Positions 9,972 through 21,526 are shown, counted from the stretch's first letter. The stretch is 64,000 nt of DNA from Yersinia rochesterensis (GCF_003600645.1 NZ_CP032482.1:3472001-3536000), one strand, 5' to 3'. The notes: generated by a model from the letters alone, not told the origin. Made by a program: numbers and translations.

Positions 9972-10795
9972 TTAAACCATCCTACAAAAAGCTCCCTGCG
10001 GGAGAGATTACGCAAAAAAATCACCTCAAAATGATAGCTGACATAGCAGACAGCTTGTTTAGGGTAACCAACAATGGAGAATGTTGCCAATTTTGATAGT
10101 AATGGAGTGAAAAGCAGCGAGCGAGTACCTAATCGCTAGGTTTAAAATAATAGAAATAACTGTTTACTTATAATAGTACGAATTTAATGGCGAGATTTAT
10201 ATTGAGACCATTACAAATATTGATTAAACAATCGCAAGGGAAAAACACAGTTAGAATTGGCAGATATTTTGCCCACCCTCTTACTCTAAAAATAAAAAAC
10301 TCACCCTTTAACTGAGATTGGTACATTCAAAAAAATGTTCATAAATATCAAGCCATTTTTAAAGATGAAATATAATATTTAGGTAATGAAATAGTAGGAA
10401 TTGATAAGAAAAACCAAAGATAAAAAATTATACCCATCTTCCTCTAATCATCAACGATGAAGCAGTTAAGACAAACTTCATATTAGAATCAGTAAATAAC
10501 ATTGATATTGGCTGCTATGAGATGAAATTGAAAGTTCCTAAAAGGAATAATAATAAAATATCTATCAATTTCGTCCAATGACTCGCTATACACTCCGTCA
10601 TTCAAGCGGCTAGTTCAAACCAGTATTTCATAGTCTATTTTTATAAGAACAATCTAAATAATATTAACAGAGTAATGCATAAACATTAAATAACAATTTA
10701 ATTGCATGTGTTAAATTTATTTAAATTTTAATAATTTTCATTTCATAATAATGTACTTACCGCCAAATGGCACACAATAAAACAAGGTATAAATA
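9972..10795. other. AT-rich intergenic stretch without a supported gene
   Basis: 824 bases, much more AT-rich than the flanks. No ORF with a start and a ribosome site was found. An open reading stretch near 10405-10580 without a start codon near its beginning could be a gene remnant, but is too short to recognise. The last 60 bases probably hold the promoter of the small gene at 10796. Confidence 0.6.
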
Positions 10796-10996
10796 ATGAA
10801 AAAATTATTCTTATTCAGTGTAATAATGTTTACTTCTGCTACCAGCATGGCTGCAAATAATTACGAAGGGGGAGTATCCGGTCAATTGTTGGATAATTCT
10901 TCAGTCATTAATTCATTAACAAATAGTAATGATGATTATGAAATACTCGAAAATGGTTGTTTTTTATATAAGAATGCGATTATGCAAGTTTGCTAA
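10796..10996 (+). CDS. Small secreted protein, unknown function
   Basis: 66 residues that I do not recognise. The N-terminus (KKLFLFSVIMFTSATSMAA) is a classic signal peptide with an AxA-type cleavage near residue 20, leaving a mature peptide of about 46 residues. The only two cysteines are in the last 14 residues (NGCFLYKNAIMQVC), so a C-terminal disulfide loop is possible. ACAAGG precedes the ATG at suitable spacing and a strong hairpin terminator follows. It sits alone in an AT-rich block between mscS and fbaA, suggesting transfer. It is not the YstA enterotoxin, which has many more cysteines. Confidence 0.7.
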   Translation: MKKLFLFSVIMFTSATSMAANNYEGGVSGQLLDNSSVINSLTNSNDDYEILENGCFLYKNAIMQVC

Positions 10997-11032
10997 CTCA
11001 ATAAATAACGACTAATTATCTGTATTTAATAT

Positions 11033-11072
11033 AAAGAACCAAGAGTCTTAATTGATATCTTGGTTCTTTATG
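11033..11072 (+). terminator. Terminator of the small secreted-protein gene
   Basis: AAAGAACCAAGA / TCTTGGTTCTTT perfect 12-bp stem with a 13-base loop, 36 bases beyond the stop codon of the gene ending at 10996. Confidence 0.75.
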
Positions 11073-11130
11073 CGCGCCAAATCTTGATAATGCACATTCA
11101 TTGGCTCTAAATTACATGAGAAAGTGCCGT

Positions 11131-11162
11131 AAAAAAGGACTCATAAAAAATTATGAGTCCTT
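11131..11162 (-). terminator. Terminator of fbaA
   Basis: AAGGACTCATAA / TTATGAGTCCTT 12-bp stem with a 4-base loop. On the minus strand it is followed by six T. It closes the epd-pgk-fbaA transcript. Confidence 0.8.
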
Positions 11163-11251
11163 CTTATATCCGCCAGAGGATCGTTCAAACGCTCCTTAAA
11201 CGGTCAGTATCAGCCCTAAGGGCCTTTTAAAACAGTCAGAATGAGACTGAA

Positions 11252-12331
11252 TTATAATACGTCGATTGCGTTCAGTTCTTTGAATGCCAGTTCCAGACGG
11301 GCAATCATTGAAACCTGCGCTGAGCGCAGCCATACGCGCGGATCGTAGTATTTTTTGTTAGGTTTATCAGCACCTTCTGGGTTACCCAGTTGGCCTTGCA
11401 GATAGCCTTCATTCTTTTTGTAGTAATCCAGAATACCTTCCCATGTTGCCCATTGGGTATCGGTGTCGATATTCATTTTCACTACGCCGTAGCTTACTGC
11501 TTCTTTAATTTCAGCTGCAGTAGAACCTGAACCGCCGTGGAACACGAAGTCCAGGCTGTTGTGCGGCAGATTGTGTTTCTTAGAAACATAATTCTGAGAA
11601 TCACGCAGAATAGTTGGGGTCAGTTTCACGTTACCTGGTTTGTAAACACCGTGCACGTTACCAAAAGAAGCTGCGATGGTGAAACGTGGGCTGATTGCGT
11701 TCAGTTTTTCGTAAGCGTAATCAACGTCTTCTGGCTGAGTGTACAGAGAAGATGCATCCATATGGCTGTTGTCCACGCCATCTTCTTCACCACCGGTGCA
11801 ACCCAGTTCGATTTCCAGCGTCATACCCAGTTTTGACATACGAGTCAGGTACTTGCTACAGATTTCGATGTTTTCTTCCAGGGACTCTTCAGACAGGTCA
11901 ATCATGTGAGAAGAGAACAGTGGTTTGCCCGTTGCCGCGAAGTGTTTCTCGCCTGCATCCAACAAACCGTCTAACCATGGCAACAACTTCTTAGCACAAT
12001 GGTCGGTATGCAGAATAACCGGAACACCGTAGTGTTCAGCCATCTGATGCACATGGTGCGCACCAGAGATAGCGCCCAAGATTGCAGCACCTTGTGGCAC
12101 GTCAGTCTTCACGCCTTTACCTGCGATAAATGCTGCACCACCGTTAGAGAACTGAACGATAACCGGCGCACGCACTTTGGCTGCTGTTTCCAGCACTGCG
12201 TTGATAGAGTCGGTGCCGACACAGTTTACTGCTGGCAGAGCAAAGTTGTTTTCTTTTGCTATTGCGAACACTTTCTGAACGTCATCACCTGTGATGACAC
12301 CTGGTTTTACGAAATCAAAAATTTTAGACAT
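11252..12331 (-). CDS. fbaA: Class II fructose-bisphosphate aldolase
   Basis: Zinc-dependent cleavage of fructose-1,6-bisphosphate to DHAP and glyceraldehyde-3-phosphate. 359 residues, the usual length. Zinc ligands lie in VILHTDHCAKKLLPWLDGLL and NVHGVYKPGNVKL, and the phosphate-binding FHGGSGS is present. It is last in the epd-pgk-fbaA set, 144 bases after pgk. Confidence 0.98.
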   Translation of the reverse strand: MSKIFDFVKPGVITGDDVQKVFAIAKENNFALPAVNCVGTDSINAVLETAAKVRAPVIVQFSNGGAAFIAGKGVKTDVPQGAAILGAISGAHHVHQMAEHYGVPVILHTDHCAKKLLPWLDGLLDAGEKHFAATGKPLFSSHMIDLSEESLEENIEICSKYLTRMSKLGMTLEIELGCTGGEEDGVDNSHMDASSLYTQPEDVDYAYEKLNAISPRFTIAASFGNVHGVYKPGNVKLTPTILRDSQNYVSKKHNLPHNSLDFVFHGGSGSTAAEIKEAVSYGVVKMNIDTDTQWATWEGILDYYKKNEGYLQGQLGNPEGADKPNKKYYDPRVWLRSAQVSMIARLELAFKELNAIDVL

Positions 12332-12475
12332 GTACGTTGTCCTGTTTCGTCGACTGAAGATAGCAGCTATCCGGGAGGATAGGCCCTAAATGTAAATCGG
12401 TTTTCGCCAGCCCAAAGCCCGCAAGCTTCATTAGCTAAAAGCGAAACGGGCGGCTCTCGCCCCCCGTTATCTAAA

Positions 12476-13639
12476 TTACTGCTTAGCGCGCTCTTCCAAC
12501 ATCACAACCGCTGGCAGTTTTTTCCCTTCTACGAACTCAAGGAAAGCACCGCCGCCAGTGGAGATATAAGAGATTTGGTCAGCAATACCGAACAGATCGA
12601 TGGCTGCCAGAGTGTCACCGCCGCCCGCGATTGAGAATGCTTCGCTCTCTGCGATGGCGCGAGCCACGATTTCGGTCCCTTTACGGAAGTTAGGGAATTC
12701 GAACACACCAACCGGGCCATTCCACAGAATGGTTTTGGCGTTTTTCAAGATCTCCGCCAGACGCTCTGCTGATACGTCGCCCAGATCCAGAATTTGCTCA
12801 TCATCTTTGATCTGATCAGCTGGCTTCAGTGTTGCAGCCGCAGTTTCAGAGAATTCAGTGGCAACACGAACATCAGTAGGGACTGGGATATCGCAGGTTT
12901 CCAGCAGGCGTTTAGCTTCTGGAATCAGATCTGCTTCGTACAGAGATTTACCGACATTGTGACCTTGAGCTGCCACGAAGGTATTCGCGATACCGCCGCC
13001 AACAATCAATTGGTCGGCAATTTTAGACAGCGCACCCAGCACGGTCAGTTTGGTTGAAACTTTTGAACCGCCGACGATAGCAACCATTGGACGCGCTGGG
13101 TTACCCAGTGCTTTACCCAAGGCTTCCAACTCTGCTGACAACAGCGGGCCAGCACACGCGATAGGTGCAAATTTACCTACACCGTGAGTAGAAGCTTGTG
13201 CACGGTGAGCGGTACCAAAAGCATCCATCACATACACATCACACAGTGCGGCATATTTTTTGGACAGAGTTTCGTCGTCTTTTTTCTCGCCTTTGTTAAA
13301 GCGAACGTTTTCCAGAACAACCAACTCGCCAGCTGCAATTTCAACGCCGTCCAGATAATCTTTCGCCAAACGTACCGGAGCAGACAACTTGTCTTTCAGG
13401 TAGTTAACGACTGGCAGCAAGGAGAACTCTTCATTGTACTCGCCTTCGGTCGGACGACCCAGGTGAGAGGTAACCATTACTTTAGCGCCTTGCTTCAGTG
13501 CCGCTTCAATTGTCGGCAGAGATGCACGGATACGCGCATCAGAAGTCACTTTGCCATCTTTTACCGGAACATTGAGGTCCGCACGGATCAGCACGCGTTT
13601 GCCAGCTAGATCCAGATCGGTCATCTTAATTACAGACAT
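12476..13639 (-). CDS. pgk: Phosphoglycerate kinase
   Basis: Transfers phosphate from 1,3-bisphosphoglycerate to ADP in glycolysis. The 387-residue protein has the family N-terminal [15 protein letters not shown], the substrate-binding SHLGRPTEG, and the C-terminal nucleotide-site motifs [10 protein letters not shown] and AGGGDTLAA. It lies between epd and fbaA in a conserved operon. Confidence 0.98.
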   Translation of the reverse strand: MSVIKMTDLDLAGKRVLIRADLNVPVKDGKVTSDARIRASLPTIEAALKQGAKVMVTSHLGRPTEGEYNEEFSLLPVVNYLKDKLSAPVRLAKDYLDGVEIAAGELVVLENVRFNKGEKKDDETLSKKYAALCDVYVMDAFGTAHRAQASTHGVGKFAPIACAGPLLSAELEALGKALGNPARPMVAIVGGSKVSTKLTVLGALSKIADQLIVGGGIANTFVAAQGHNVGKSLYEADLIPEAKRLLETCDIPVPTDVRVATEFSETAAATLKPADQIKDDEQILDLGDVSAERLAEILKNAKTILWNGPVGVFEFPNFRKGTEIVARAIAESEAFSIAGGGDTLAAIDLFGIADQISYISTGGGAFLEFVEGKKLPAVVMLEERAKQ

Positions 13640-13741
13640 GGTGAATCCTCTTGTTGATTCTCTTTAAAGTTGCATAAGCTGCACATTACCGTTGATATAT
13701 CCGCATTAAATCACGGAAAAACAACACGTTAACATGCCATA

Positions 13742-14758
13742 CTAGAAACCGCTTTTGGCCATCGCCAATGTCGTATCCAACATTCTATTGGCGAAACCCC
13801 ATTCGTTATCACACCATACCAACGTCTTAATCAGGTGTTGCCCACTGACTCGCGTTTGAGTGCAATCGACAATTGCACTGTGCGGATCATGGTTAAAATC
13901 GGTCGACACCAATGGTAATTCCGTATAGTCAACTATACCACGAAATGAGCCTCTTGCTGCCTTTTGCAAAAGCTGGTTAACCTCAGTCACACCAACCGGG
14001 CTTGTTACGCTGACGCTTAAATCGATAGCCGTTACGTTGATAGTTGGCACCCGCACCGAGATAGCTTCAAACCTGTCACAAAACTTCGGAAAAATGCGGG
14101 TAATCCCTGCTGCCAGTTTGGTATCTACCGGGATAATTGACTGACTTGCTGCCCGGGTACGGCGTAAATCTTGATGATAAGCATCAATAACGGGCTGATC
14201 ATTCATTGATGAATGAATGGTGGTGACAGTGCCGGATTCGATGCCATAAGCAATATCCAACAACTGAATAATAGGAATAATACAGTTCGTGGTACAGGAC
14301 GCGTTAGAAACAATTCGGTGATCTGCCCGTAAATCTTGATGGTTAACACCATAAACCACCGTAGCATCCAAATCATGTCCACCGGGATGGGCAAACAGCA
14401 CCTTTTTGGCACCGGAGGTTAAATGCGCCTCGCCATCTGCACGGCTACCATAAACACCGCTACAATCCAGAACTACATCAATTCCTAACTCACCCCAGGG
14501 TAACTGCCCAATCTCTGGCTGATGTATCAACCGGATAGTATCGTCCCCGACGTATAATTTGTCACATTCCTGACGAACATCCCAGGCAAACCGGCCATGG
14601 CTGGAGTCATACTTCAACAGATGGGCCATCCCCTCTGCATTAGCCAGCTCATTAATTGCAACGACTGAAATCTCTGCCCGGCGACCAGATTCATATAATG
14701 CGCGTAAAACGCTACGGCCAATACGGCCAAAGCCATTTATCGCTATACGGATTGTCAT
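13742..14758 (-). CDS. epd: Erythrose-4-phosphate dehydrogenase
   Basis: Oxidises D-erythrose-4-phosphate to 4-phosphoerythronate, the first step of pyridoxal phosphate synthesis. It is a GAPDH-family protein of 338 residues with INGFGRIGR for NAD binding and the catalytic SNASCTTNC. Assignment to Epd rather than GapA rests on the position upstream of pgk-fbaA and its divergence from typical GapA. Confidence 0.95.
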   Translation of the reverse strand: MTIRIAINGFGRIGRSVLRALYESGRRAEISVVAINELANAEGMAHLLKYDSSHGRFAWDVRQECDKLYVGDDTIRLIHQPEIGQLPWGELGIDVVLDCSGVYGSRADGEAHLTSGAKKVLFAHPGGHDLDATVVYGVNHQDLRADHRIVSNASCTTNCIIPIIQLLDIAYGIESGTVTTIHSSMNDQPVIDAYHQDLRRTRAASQSIIPVDTKLAAGITRIFPKFCDRFEAISVRVPTINVTAIDLSVSVTSPVGVTEVNQLLQKAARGSFRGIVDYTELPLVSTDFNHDPHSAIVDCTQTRVSGQHLIKTLVWCDNEWGFANRMLDTTLAMAKSGF

Positions 14759-14995
14759 GTTACTCCCTGTTTCTGGTTATTATCATGCAACCCCATAGCG
14801 TACTGCAGCGCACCCTAAGATGTTAATCGCCTTATCACAATTCAGCCAGAATACTTCCGGCTTTTTCCTCAGCGAAATTGGCTGAAATGGAAAGTGAATT
14901 ATGACTGAAACGCTTCAGCCAGAATAAACCAAACTAATCATAAAAGGAATATCTGCCTGATAAAGGGCACAATTCATCCATCAATTGGCGAAAAA

Positions 14996-15018
14996 AAAGA
15001 CCGCCGAAGCGGTCTTTT
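14996..15018 (-). terminator. Terminator of tktA
   Basis: AAAAGACCGC / GCGGTCTTTT with a 3-base loop, followed on the minus strand by a T-run. It separates tktA from the epd operon. The remaining 14759-15097 gap must contain the epd promoter; no ORF was seen. Confidence 0.85.
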
Positions 15019-15097
15019 AACAGCTGCATTACCGAGCTTCTCATCACCCTTTACAGTGATTTATAGCATTGATAACGTGATGCTGTTTTAAAAAAAA

Positions 15098-17092
15098 TTA
15101 CTTCAACAACGCCTGAGCTTTCGCCACCACGTTTTCTACGGTGAAACCGAACTCTTTGAACAGCAATTCAGCCGGAGCAGACTCACCAAAGGTGTGCATA
15201 CCCACTACTGCGCCATTCAGACCGACGTATTTGTACCAGTAATCAGCAATACCGGCTTCAACCGCAACGCGCGCGCTAACAGCAGATGGCAATACAGATT
15301 CACGGTAAGCTGCATCTTGTTTGTCGAATGCATCAGTCGATGGCATAGACACAACACGCACTTTGCGGCCAGCGGCAGTCAGTTGATCAGCAGCAGCAAC
15401 CGCCAATTCAACTTCAGAACCGGTCGCGATAAAGATCAGTTCAGGAAAGCCAGCACAATCTTTCAGCACATAAGCGCCTTTAGAGATATTGGCTAACTGC
15501 TCAGCAGTACGCGGCTGTTGTGCCAGGTTTTGGCGTGAGAAGATCAGTGCGCTTGGGCCGTCTTTACGTTCCAATGCATACTGCCATGCCACCGCAGATT
15601 CAACCTGGTCACATGGGCGCCAAGTGCTCATATTTGGTGTCACACGCAAGCTGGCCATCTGCTCAACGGGCTGATGGGTTGGGCCATCTTCACCTAAGCC
15701 GATAGAGTCATGGGTGTAAACAAAGATGCTGCGAATTTTCATCAGCGCGGCCATGCGCACTGCATTACGGGCATATTCCACAAACATCAGGAAAGTCGCG
15801 CCGTAAGGGATGAAACCGCCGTGCAAAGCAATGCCGTTCATGATGGCAGACATACCAAACTCACGTACACCGTAGTGAATATAGTTACCCGCGAGATCTT
15901 CGTTCAGAGATTTGGAGCCAGACCAGATAGTCAGGTTACTTGGTGCCAGGTCAGCAGAGCCGCCCAGGAATTCAGGTAACACTTTACCGAAAGCTTCCAG
16001 CGAGTTTTGTGAGGCTTTACGGCTGGCAATATTTGCCGGGTTAGCTTGCAGCTGTTCGATGAATTTCTTGGATTCAGTCGCCCAGTTAGCTGGCAGCTCA
16101 CCACTGATGCGGCGTTTGAATTCAGCAGCCAGTTCCGGATACGCTTTAGCGTATGCAGCAAACTTCTCATTCCAAGCAGCTTCCTTGGCCTGACCGGCTT
16201 TTTTAGCATCCCACGCGGCATAGATATCCTGTGGAATTTCGAATGCTGCGTATTTCCAGCCCAATGCTTCACGGGTCGCGGCAACTTCATCAACACCTAA
16301 TGGTGCGCCGTGTGAGTCATGGGTGCCGGCTTTCTTCGGTGAACCAAAACCGATAATGGTTTTGCACATCAGCAATGATGGTTTGTCGGTCACTTTGTGG
16401 GCTTCTTCGATGGCCGCTTTGATGGAATCAGCGTTATGACCATCAACACCACGAACGACATGCCAACCATAAGCTTCGAAACGCGCGGCGGTATCATCAG
16501 TAAACCAGCCTTCAACATGACCGTCGATGGAGATGCCGTTGTCATCATAGAAAGCCGTCAATTTGCCCAGCTTCATGGTACCCGCCAGAGAGCAAACTTC
16601 GTGAGAAATGCCTTCCATCATGCAACCGTCACCCATAAAGGCGTAGGTGTGGTGATCAACAATCTCATGGTTCGGGCGGTTAAACTGCGCGCCCAGGGTG
16701 CGTTCTGCAATCGCAAAACCAACTGCGTTGGCAATGCCCTGACCCAATGGGCCAGTAGTAGTTTCTACGCCAGCGGTGTAGCCATATTCTGGGTGACCTG
16801 GCGTTTTAGAGTGCAACTGGCGGAAGTTTTTCAGTTCTTCCAGCGGCAGATCATAGCCAGTGAGGTGCAACAAGCTATAGATCAACATGGAGCCGTGACC
16901 ATTCGACAAGACGAAACGGTCGCGATCAGCCCAGTGTGGATTAGTTGGATTATGGTTCAGGTAATCACGCCACAGAACTTCGGCAATATCTGCCATACCC
17001 ATAGGGGCACCGGGGTGGCCGGAATTCGCTTTTTGCACTGCGTCCATGCTTAGTGCGCGGATCGCGTTGGCAAGCTCTTTACGAGAGGACAT
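15098..17092 (-). CDS. tktA: Transketolase
   Basis: Thiamine-diphosphate enzyme of the non-oxidative pentose phosphate pathway. The 664-residue length is typical. The thiamine motif begins [14 protein letters not shown] and ends near [25 protein letters not shown] is the transketolase signature of the pyrimidine domain. It is adjacent to epd, whose substrate erythrose-4-phosphate it makes. Confidence 0.98.
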   Translation of the reverse strand: MSSRKELANAIRALSMDAVQKANSGHPGAPMGMADIAEVLWRDYLNHNPTNPHWADRDRFVLSNGHGSMLIYSLLHLTGYDLPLEELKNFRQLHSKTPGHPEYGYTAGVETTTGPLGQGIANAVGFAIAERTLGAQFNRPNHEIVDHHTYAFMGDGCMMEGISHEVCSLAGTMKLGKLTAFYDDNGISIDGHVEGWFTDDTAARFEAYGWHVVRGVDGHNADSIKAAIEEAHKVTDKPSLLMCKTIIGFGSPKKAGTHDSHGAPLGVDEVAATREALGWKYAAFEIPQDIYAAWDAKKAGQAKEAAWNEKFAAYAKAYPELAAEFKRRISGELPANWATESKKFIEQLQANPANIASRKASQNSLEAFGKVLPEFLGGSADLAPSNLTIWSGSKSLNEDLAGNYIHYGVREFGMSAIMNGIALHGGFIPYGATFLMFVEYARNAVRMAALMKIRSIFVYTHDSIGLGEDGPTHQPVEQMASLRVTPNMSTWRPCDQVESAVAWQYALERKDGPSALIFSRQNLAQQPRTAEQLANISKGAYVLKDCAGFPELIFIATGSEVELAVAAADQLTAAGRKVRVVSMPSTDAFDKQDAAYRESVLPSAVSARVAVEAGIADYWYKYVGLNGAVVGMHTFGESAPAELLFKEFGFTVENVVAKAQALLK

Positions 17093-17183
17093 GTTTTACT
17101 CCAGGTCGGATTAAAAAAAGCGTTCAAGTTTGCTATTTTCTCAGATTAAGCATTGAAACGGCAATCACTAAAAACAAATGAGC

Positions 17184-17379
17184 AATACCCTCATCTTTCA
17201 AGTTGCAGATGTGTTGGCTGCTTTCGGTCACCCGAATCACTTACCTATGTAAGCTCATCGGGATTATGAGTCTCAAGAGGCTCACCCTGCGGGCCAGCGT
17301 AAGCGCTGTTCAAAATGGTTTACAACCAATTTGTCTCTGGTTTGCCGCCTTCCTGCATCTTGAAATCTATTGGCTATAA
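17184..17379. repeat. Long ERIC element with internal insertion
   Basis: ERIC arms (ATACCCTCATCTTTCAAG ... CTTGAAATCTATTGGCTATA) and the central CCCGAATCACTTAC..GTAAGCTCATCGGG palindrome are present. About 70 extra bases (roughly 17266-17335) follow the palindrome, containing CTCACCCTGCGGG and ACAACCAATTTGT. The same insert recurs near 34220-34295. The rest of the 17093-17601 gap holds nothing else recognisable apart from the loiP upstream region. Confidence 0.8.
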
Positions 17380-17601
17380 CTTCCATACTAATGACAAATT
17401 GAGTCTGCTGATTTTCAGAATAAAGCTATAGCTCTGACGCCAATAGCGCATTAATCTCCGCTATCCATTGTCAATCAGGCCATACCTTGGGTATCTCACC
17501 AGTGCTGCCCAGAGTAGTAGAAGCTGCGCTGATACAATAGCTATTAATGCAATTGATGTAATGTAACAATAAAAGCCCCATAACCACAGGAAGAAAGTGT
17601 T

Positions 17602-18354
17602 ATGAAAATGCGTACCTCAATGATTGCCCTGAGCCTGACGGCATTACTTAGCGGCTGCCAGAATATAAATACCGATAGTTTGATGCAATCCGGTGCCCAG
17701 GCTTTCCAGGCTGCAACCCTGAGTGATGCTGATGTCAAAAACCTCAGTGAAAAATCTTGTGTGGAAATGGATCAAAAAGCCCAGATAGCTTCTGCTGATA
17801 GCGCCTATGGCAAACGCCTGGCAAAAATCTCAGCAGCATTGGGTGATAATATCAATGGCACACCAGCTAACTATAAGGTTTACGTCACAAAAGATGTCAA
17901 TGCTTGGGCGATGGCCAATGGCTGTATTCGTGTTTACAGCGGCTTGATGGACATGATGAACGACAATGAAGTGGAAGCGGTCGTCGGCCATGAGATGGGC
18001 CATGTGGCGTTGGGGCATACGCGTAAAGCGATGCAAGTTGCCTATGGCACCACCGCCCTGCGCACTGCCGCCGCCTCTGCCGGTGGCATTGCCGGGCAAC
18101 TGTCGCAGTCTCAGTTAGCCGATATTGGCCAGAAATTGGTGAATGCCCAGTTCTCACAAAAACAAGAAAGCGAGGCCGATGATTACTCATTCGACCTGCT
18201 GAAAAAGCGCGGTATCGATCCCAAGGGTTTGGTCACCAGCTTCGAAAAACTGGCTACCATGGAAGCCGGCCGCAGTAGCAGCATGTTTGATGATCACCCG
18301 TCCTCACAGGCTCGCGCCGATCATATCCGCCAGCGCATCGCCGCCGAGAAATAA
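17602..18354 (+). CDS. loiP: M48 metalloprotease lipoprotein LoiP
   Basis: Outer-membrane lipoprotein protease (yggG) of the M48 family. The N-terminal signal ends in lipobox LLSGC, so Cys19 is the expected lipidated residue. The catalytic zinc motif is VGHEMGHVALGH, and the third-ligand region is QKQESEADDYSFDL. 250 residues. AGGAAG precedes the ATG. Confidence 0.93.
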   Translation: MKMRTSMIALSLTALLSGCQNINTDSLMQSGAQAFQAATLSDADVKNLSEKSCVEMDQKAQIASADSAYGKRLAKISAALGDNINGTPANYKVYVTKDVNAWAMANGCIRVYSGLMDMMNDNEVEAVVGHEMGHVALGHTRKAMQVAYGTTALRTAAASAGGIAGQLSQSQLADIGQKLVNAQFSQKQESEADDYSFDLLKKRGIDPKGLVTSFEKLATMEAGRSSSMFDDHPSSQARADHIRQRIAAEK

Positions 18355-18411
18355 CAGTTACCGCCACTCTCTTGTCAATGCAAACGCCCCCCACAATAGG
18401 GGCGTTATGAC

Positions 18412-18726
18412 TTATTCCACCGCCAGATTAACCTCAAGATGATCACCATTGATCCGCACCGGGTAAGTGTTCAAATCCCGATCCCCTGGTTCACGTAAGC
18501 ATTGCCCGGTTCGGATATCAAACAGCGCGCCATGCAATGGGCACTCGACCGTCTCGCCATCCATAAAACCTTGGCTTAACAATGCATTGGCGTGAGGGCA
18601 AACATCTTCCATTGCGAAATACTCACCATCAATGACATAGACGCCAATCCTTTTATCATTCACCTGAGCTGAGAAAGGAAAGTCCGGTTTGACGTAGTTT
18701 ATCTTACAAACACTGACCCATCCCAT
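18412..18726 (-). CDS. Rieske-type [2Fe-2S] ferredoxin
   Basis: Small 104-residue Rieske protein. Cluster ligands are seen as CPHANALLSQGF and CPLHGALFD (CxH..CxxH). It is similar in size to NirD or dioxygenase ferredoxin components, but no oxygenase or reductase partner is adjacent, so its electron acceptor is unknown. The start at 18726 (MGWVSVCKI) was chosen because GAGG lies 7 bases upstream; the longer frame to 18759 has no such site. Confidence 0.85.
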   Translation of the reverse strand: MGWVSVCKINYVKPDFPFSAQVNDKRIGVYVIDGEYFAMEDVCPHANALLSQGFMDGETVECPLHGALFDIRTGQCLREPGDRDLNTYPVRINGDHLEVNLAVE

Positions 18727-18810
18727 GAAAGCACCTCGCAGATTATCGTCAGAAATCACAATATTAGTGTGGTTGATAATCAGACAATCACCAGTCGTCG
18801 CGCAAACAAA

Positions 18811-18834
18811 AAGGGCAAACCTGAGTTTGCCCTT
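18811..18834 (-). terminator. Terminator of speA
   Basis: AAGGGCAAAC / GTTTGCCCTT 10-bp perfect stem with a 4-base loop, T-rich on the minus strand side, 27 bases beyond the speA stop. Confidence 0.85.
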
Positions 18835-18860
18835 AAGTGATATTAATCAGTTACTAATGA

Positions 18861-20840
18861 TTACTCATCTTCAAGATATGTATAACCGTACAGACCAGCT
18901 TCAAACTCTTCCATAAACTGAGCTTGTAGCTCGGTATCCAGATCCGTTTCTTTCACTTGATCAGAGAACTGTTTTAGCAATTTTTCTGGGTTCAATTGAA
19001 CATATTCCAGCATATCCGCGACAGTATCGCCTTCATCGGTCTGTTCAAACTCAACCGTACCATCAGGGAAGACAAACACATCTACGGCGGCGGTATCGCC
19101 GAACAGATTGTGCATATTGCCCAGAATTTCCTGATAGGCACCGACCATAAAGAAGCCCAGCAACGGCGGATTATCAACATCATAAGGCGGCATTGGCATG
19201 GTGGCTGCCACTCCGTCGCCATCAATATAGTGGTCGATGGTGCCATCAGAATCACAAGTGATATCCAGCAACACCGCACGGCGCTCTGGTGGCTTATCTA
19301 ACCCTTCCAATGGCAAAACAGGGAAGAGCTGATCAATACCCCATGCATCCGGCATTGACTGGAACAGCGAGAAATTCACATACAGCTTGTCGGCCATACG
19401 CTCTTGCAGCTCATCAATGATTGGCCGATGCGCACGGTTGCTCGGATCCAACTGCTTTTGGATCTCATTACAAATGCTCAAATACAGTTCTTCAGCCCAT
19501 GCACGTTGGGTCAGATCCAATATCCCATGGGCATACTGGGAATGGACATCGTGCAAGTCCATCTGGCTATCATGCAGCCATTCGCGCAGGGAACGGCGGT
19601 TTTCTGGCTCTTGCATTTCCAACCAAGTATCCCACAGGCTGATCAGCGCACGAGGTGCATCTTCTTCCGGTGGTTGTGGCTCATTGAACTCATTACGTTC
19701 CACGCCGATAACATTGGAAACCAGCACGGTATGGTGCGCGGTAACTGCGCGGCCCGATTCCGTAATCACCGTGGGGTGCGGCAAGCCGTGCTCATTACAA
19801 GCATCACCGATACCCCAGATAACGTTGTTGGCATATTCATTCAGGCCATAGTTTACTGAGCAATCAGATTGGGAGCGCGTCCCTTCGTAATCCACACCCA
19901 GACCACCGCCCACATCGAAACACTGGATATTGACACCCAGTTTGTGTAGCTCCACATAGAAGCGGGCAGATTCACGTACACCGGTGGCGATATCACGGAT
20001 GTTGGATAACTGAGAACCTAAATGGAAATGCAATAATTGCAGGCTTTCCAAGCTATTGGCTTCACGCAGCATATCAACCAACTGCAATACCTGAGTCGCA
20101 GACAAGCCAAATTTGGATTTCTCGCCACCACTAGCCTGCCATTTGCCAGAGCCTTGTGATGCCAAACGCGCGCGGACACCTAAGCGCGGGACGACATTCA
20201 GACGCTCGGCTTCTTCCAGTACCATTTTGATTTCTGACATCTTTTCGATGACCAGATACACTTTATGGCCCAGTTTTTCGCCAATCAATGCCAGACGGAT
20301 ATATTCACGGTCTTTATAGCCATTACAAACGATGACCGAGCGAGTCATACCCGCATGCGCCAAAACCGCCATCATTTCAGCTTTAGAACCCGCTTCCAGC
20401 CCTAACGGCTCACCGGAATTAACCAGTGATTCAATGACCCGACGATGCTGGTTAACTTTAATCGGATAAACCAGGAAGTAATCGCCTTCATAGCCAAACG
20501 ACTCACGCGCGCGTTTAAACGCACTATTAATTGAGCGCAGGCGATGCTGTAAAATCTGGGGGAAACAGAATAACGCAGGCAGGCGTTGCCCTTGCTCAAG
20601 CTGCATTTTTTTGACCAATTCCGCCAAATCGACACGCGCCTCGCGAACATCCGGATCAGGGCAAACACTGATATGGCCTAGTTCATTGACGTCAAAATAG
20701 TTGCCACCCCAGTAGGCGACGTTATACGTGCTCAGCATCTTGCTAGCATTACGATCATTCATGGCAACCTCCTGCATGGAGCGTAAAGAAACATGTGCGC
20801 CCGCTGCTGACGGACGGCCAATCAAGTTATCATCAGACAT
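18861..20840 (-). CDS. speA: Biosynthetic arginine decarboxylase
   Basis: PLP enzyme converting arginine to agmatine. 659 residues, close to E. coli SpeA. The PLP-lysine region is [13 protein letters not shown]; other landmarks are [21 protein letters not shown] and [10 protein letters not shown]. The start [16 protein letters not shown] corresponds to the E. coli N-terminus. speB (agmatinase), usually adjacent in E. coli, is absent; agmatine can be processed by the aguA-aguB pair at 30-32 kb. Confidence 0.97.
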   Translation of the reverse strand: MSDDNLIGRPSAAGAHVSLRSMQEVAMNDRNASKMLSTYNVAYWGGNYFDVNELGHISVCPDPDVREARVDLAELVKKMQLEQGQRLPALFCFPQILQHRLRSINSAFKRARESFGYEGDYFLVYPIKVNQHRRVIESLVNSGEPLGLEAGSKAEMMAVLAHAGMTRSVIVCNGYKDREYIRLALIGEKLGHKVYLVIEKMSEIKMVLEEAERLNVVPRLGVRARLASQGSGKWQASGGEKSKFGLSATQVLQLVDMLREANSLESLQLLHFHLGSQLSNIRDIATGVRESARFYVELHKLGVNIQCFDVGGGLGVDYEGTRSQSDCSVNYGLNEYANNVIWGIGDACNEHGLPHPTVITESGRAVTAHHTVLVSNVIGVERNEFNEPQPPEEDAPRALISLWDTWLEMQEPENRRSLREWLHDSQMDLHDVHSQYAHGILDLTQRAWAEELYLSICNEIQKQLDPSNRAHRPIIDELQERMADKLYVNFSLFQSMPDAWGIDQLFPVLPLEGLDKPPERRAVLLDITCDSDGTIDHYIDGDGVAATMPMPPYDVDNPPLLGFFMVGAYQEILGNMHNLFGDTAAVDVFVFPDGTVEFEQTDEGDTVADMLEYVQLNPEKLLKQFSDQVKETDLDTELQAQFMEEFEAGLYGYTYLEDE

Positions 20841-21526
20841 AATTCGCCTCTATTGCGATACTGACGATAAAGTCAGCTACTATCGCAGCTACAACCAGCA
20901 AGGACAACCCGCGTGAATGCCAAATTGGCAGAATATTGCGCTATAAAGCGCAATCCACTAGCAGTTTATCTCGGCTATTCATTACCCCAAACAGGGTAAA
21001 TCACGTTTAAATGTAAAATACGTTTGACTGTAAATAACGTATTGAGATTTTGTGAATCGGATTAGCCGCAAAGTCGCCAAGCTAGCCGGATTCAGTGCTT
21101 CAGGGGGTAATTAACCCGCCCGCGAATCCTGAGTTGCACCCATGTGGGTATAACATCGGGTTGATGGTGTACAAGAAAGGGAGGTTGCAAGGGGGGATTG
21201 AACGTCAGAACGACGCAGCTGTTGATGTGCAGCAACCAGTAGACAATGGATCATTAATCCAACCACCTCCACGCATGCCGCTCATAATGAACGGACAAGA
21301 CTTTATTAATAAACAAATTAAGTAACAGTAAAATGACGCTGCCATTTTAGTGCTCATCACGATGATGCGCTCATAAGATTGAGCGCCTCTCACTAAGTGC
21401 GAAACACTAAGAATCTAACAATGAGCTAATGTCATCTTCTGCCATCTTCATCATTGCGTATCGAATAAGCTGCGCGCGCAGTTTATACCTATAACGGAAG
21501 AAAAATGCAAAATGAAAATGGCTTGC
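20841..21526. other. speA-metK intergenic region, left part
   Basis: About 690 bases with no well-supported gene. It should contain the speA promoter. A hydrophobic 50-codon frame on the minus strand (21205-21357) has no convincing ribosome site. A GCGCTCATAAGATTGAGCGC hairpin lies near 21366-21385. Confidence 0.5.

Noticed and set aside
10796..10996. YstA-type heat-stable enterotoxin
   Set aside because: YstA has a cysteine-rich C-terminus; this peptide has only two Cys.
16397..17053. 218-codon plus-strand gene over tktA
   Set aside because: It is entirely antisense to a conserved transketolase frame.
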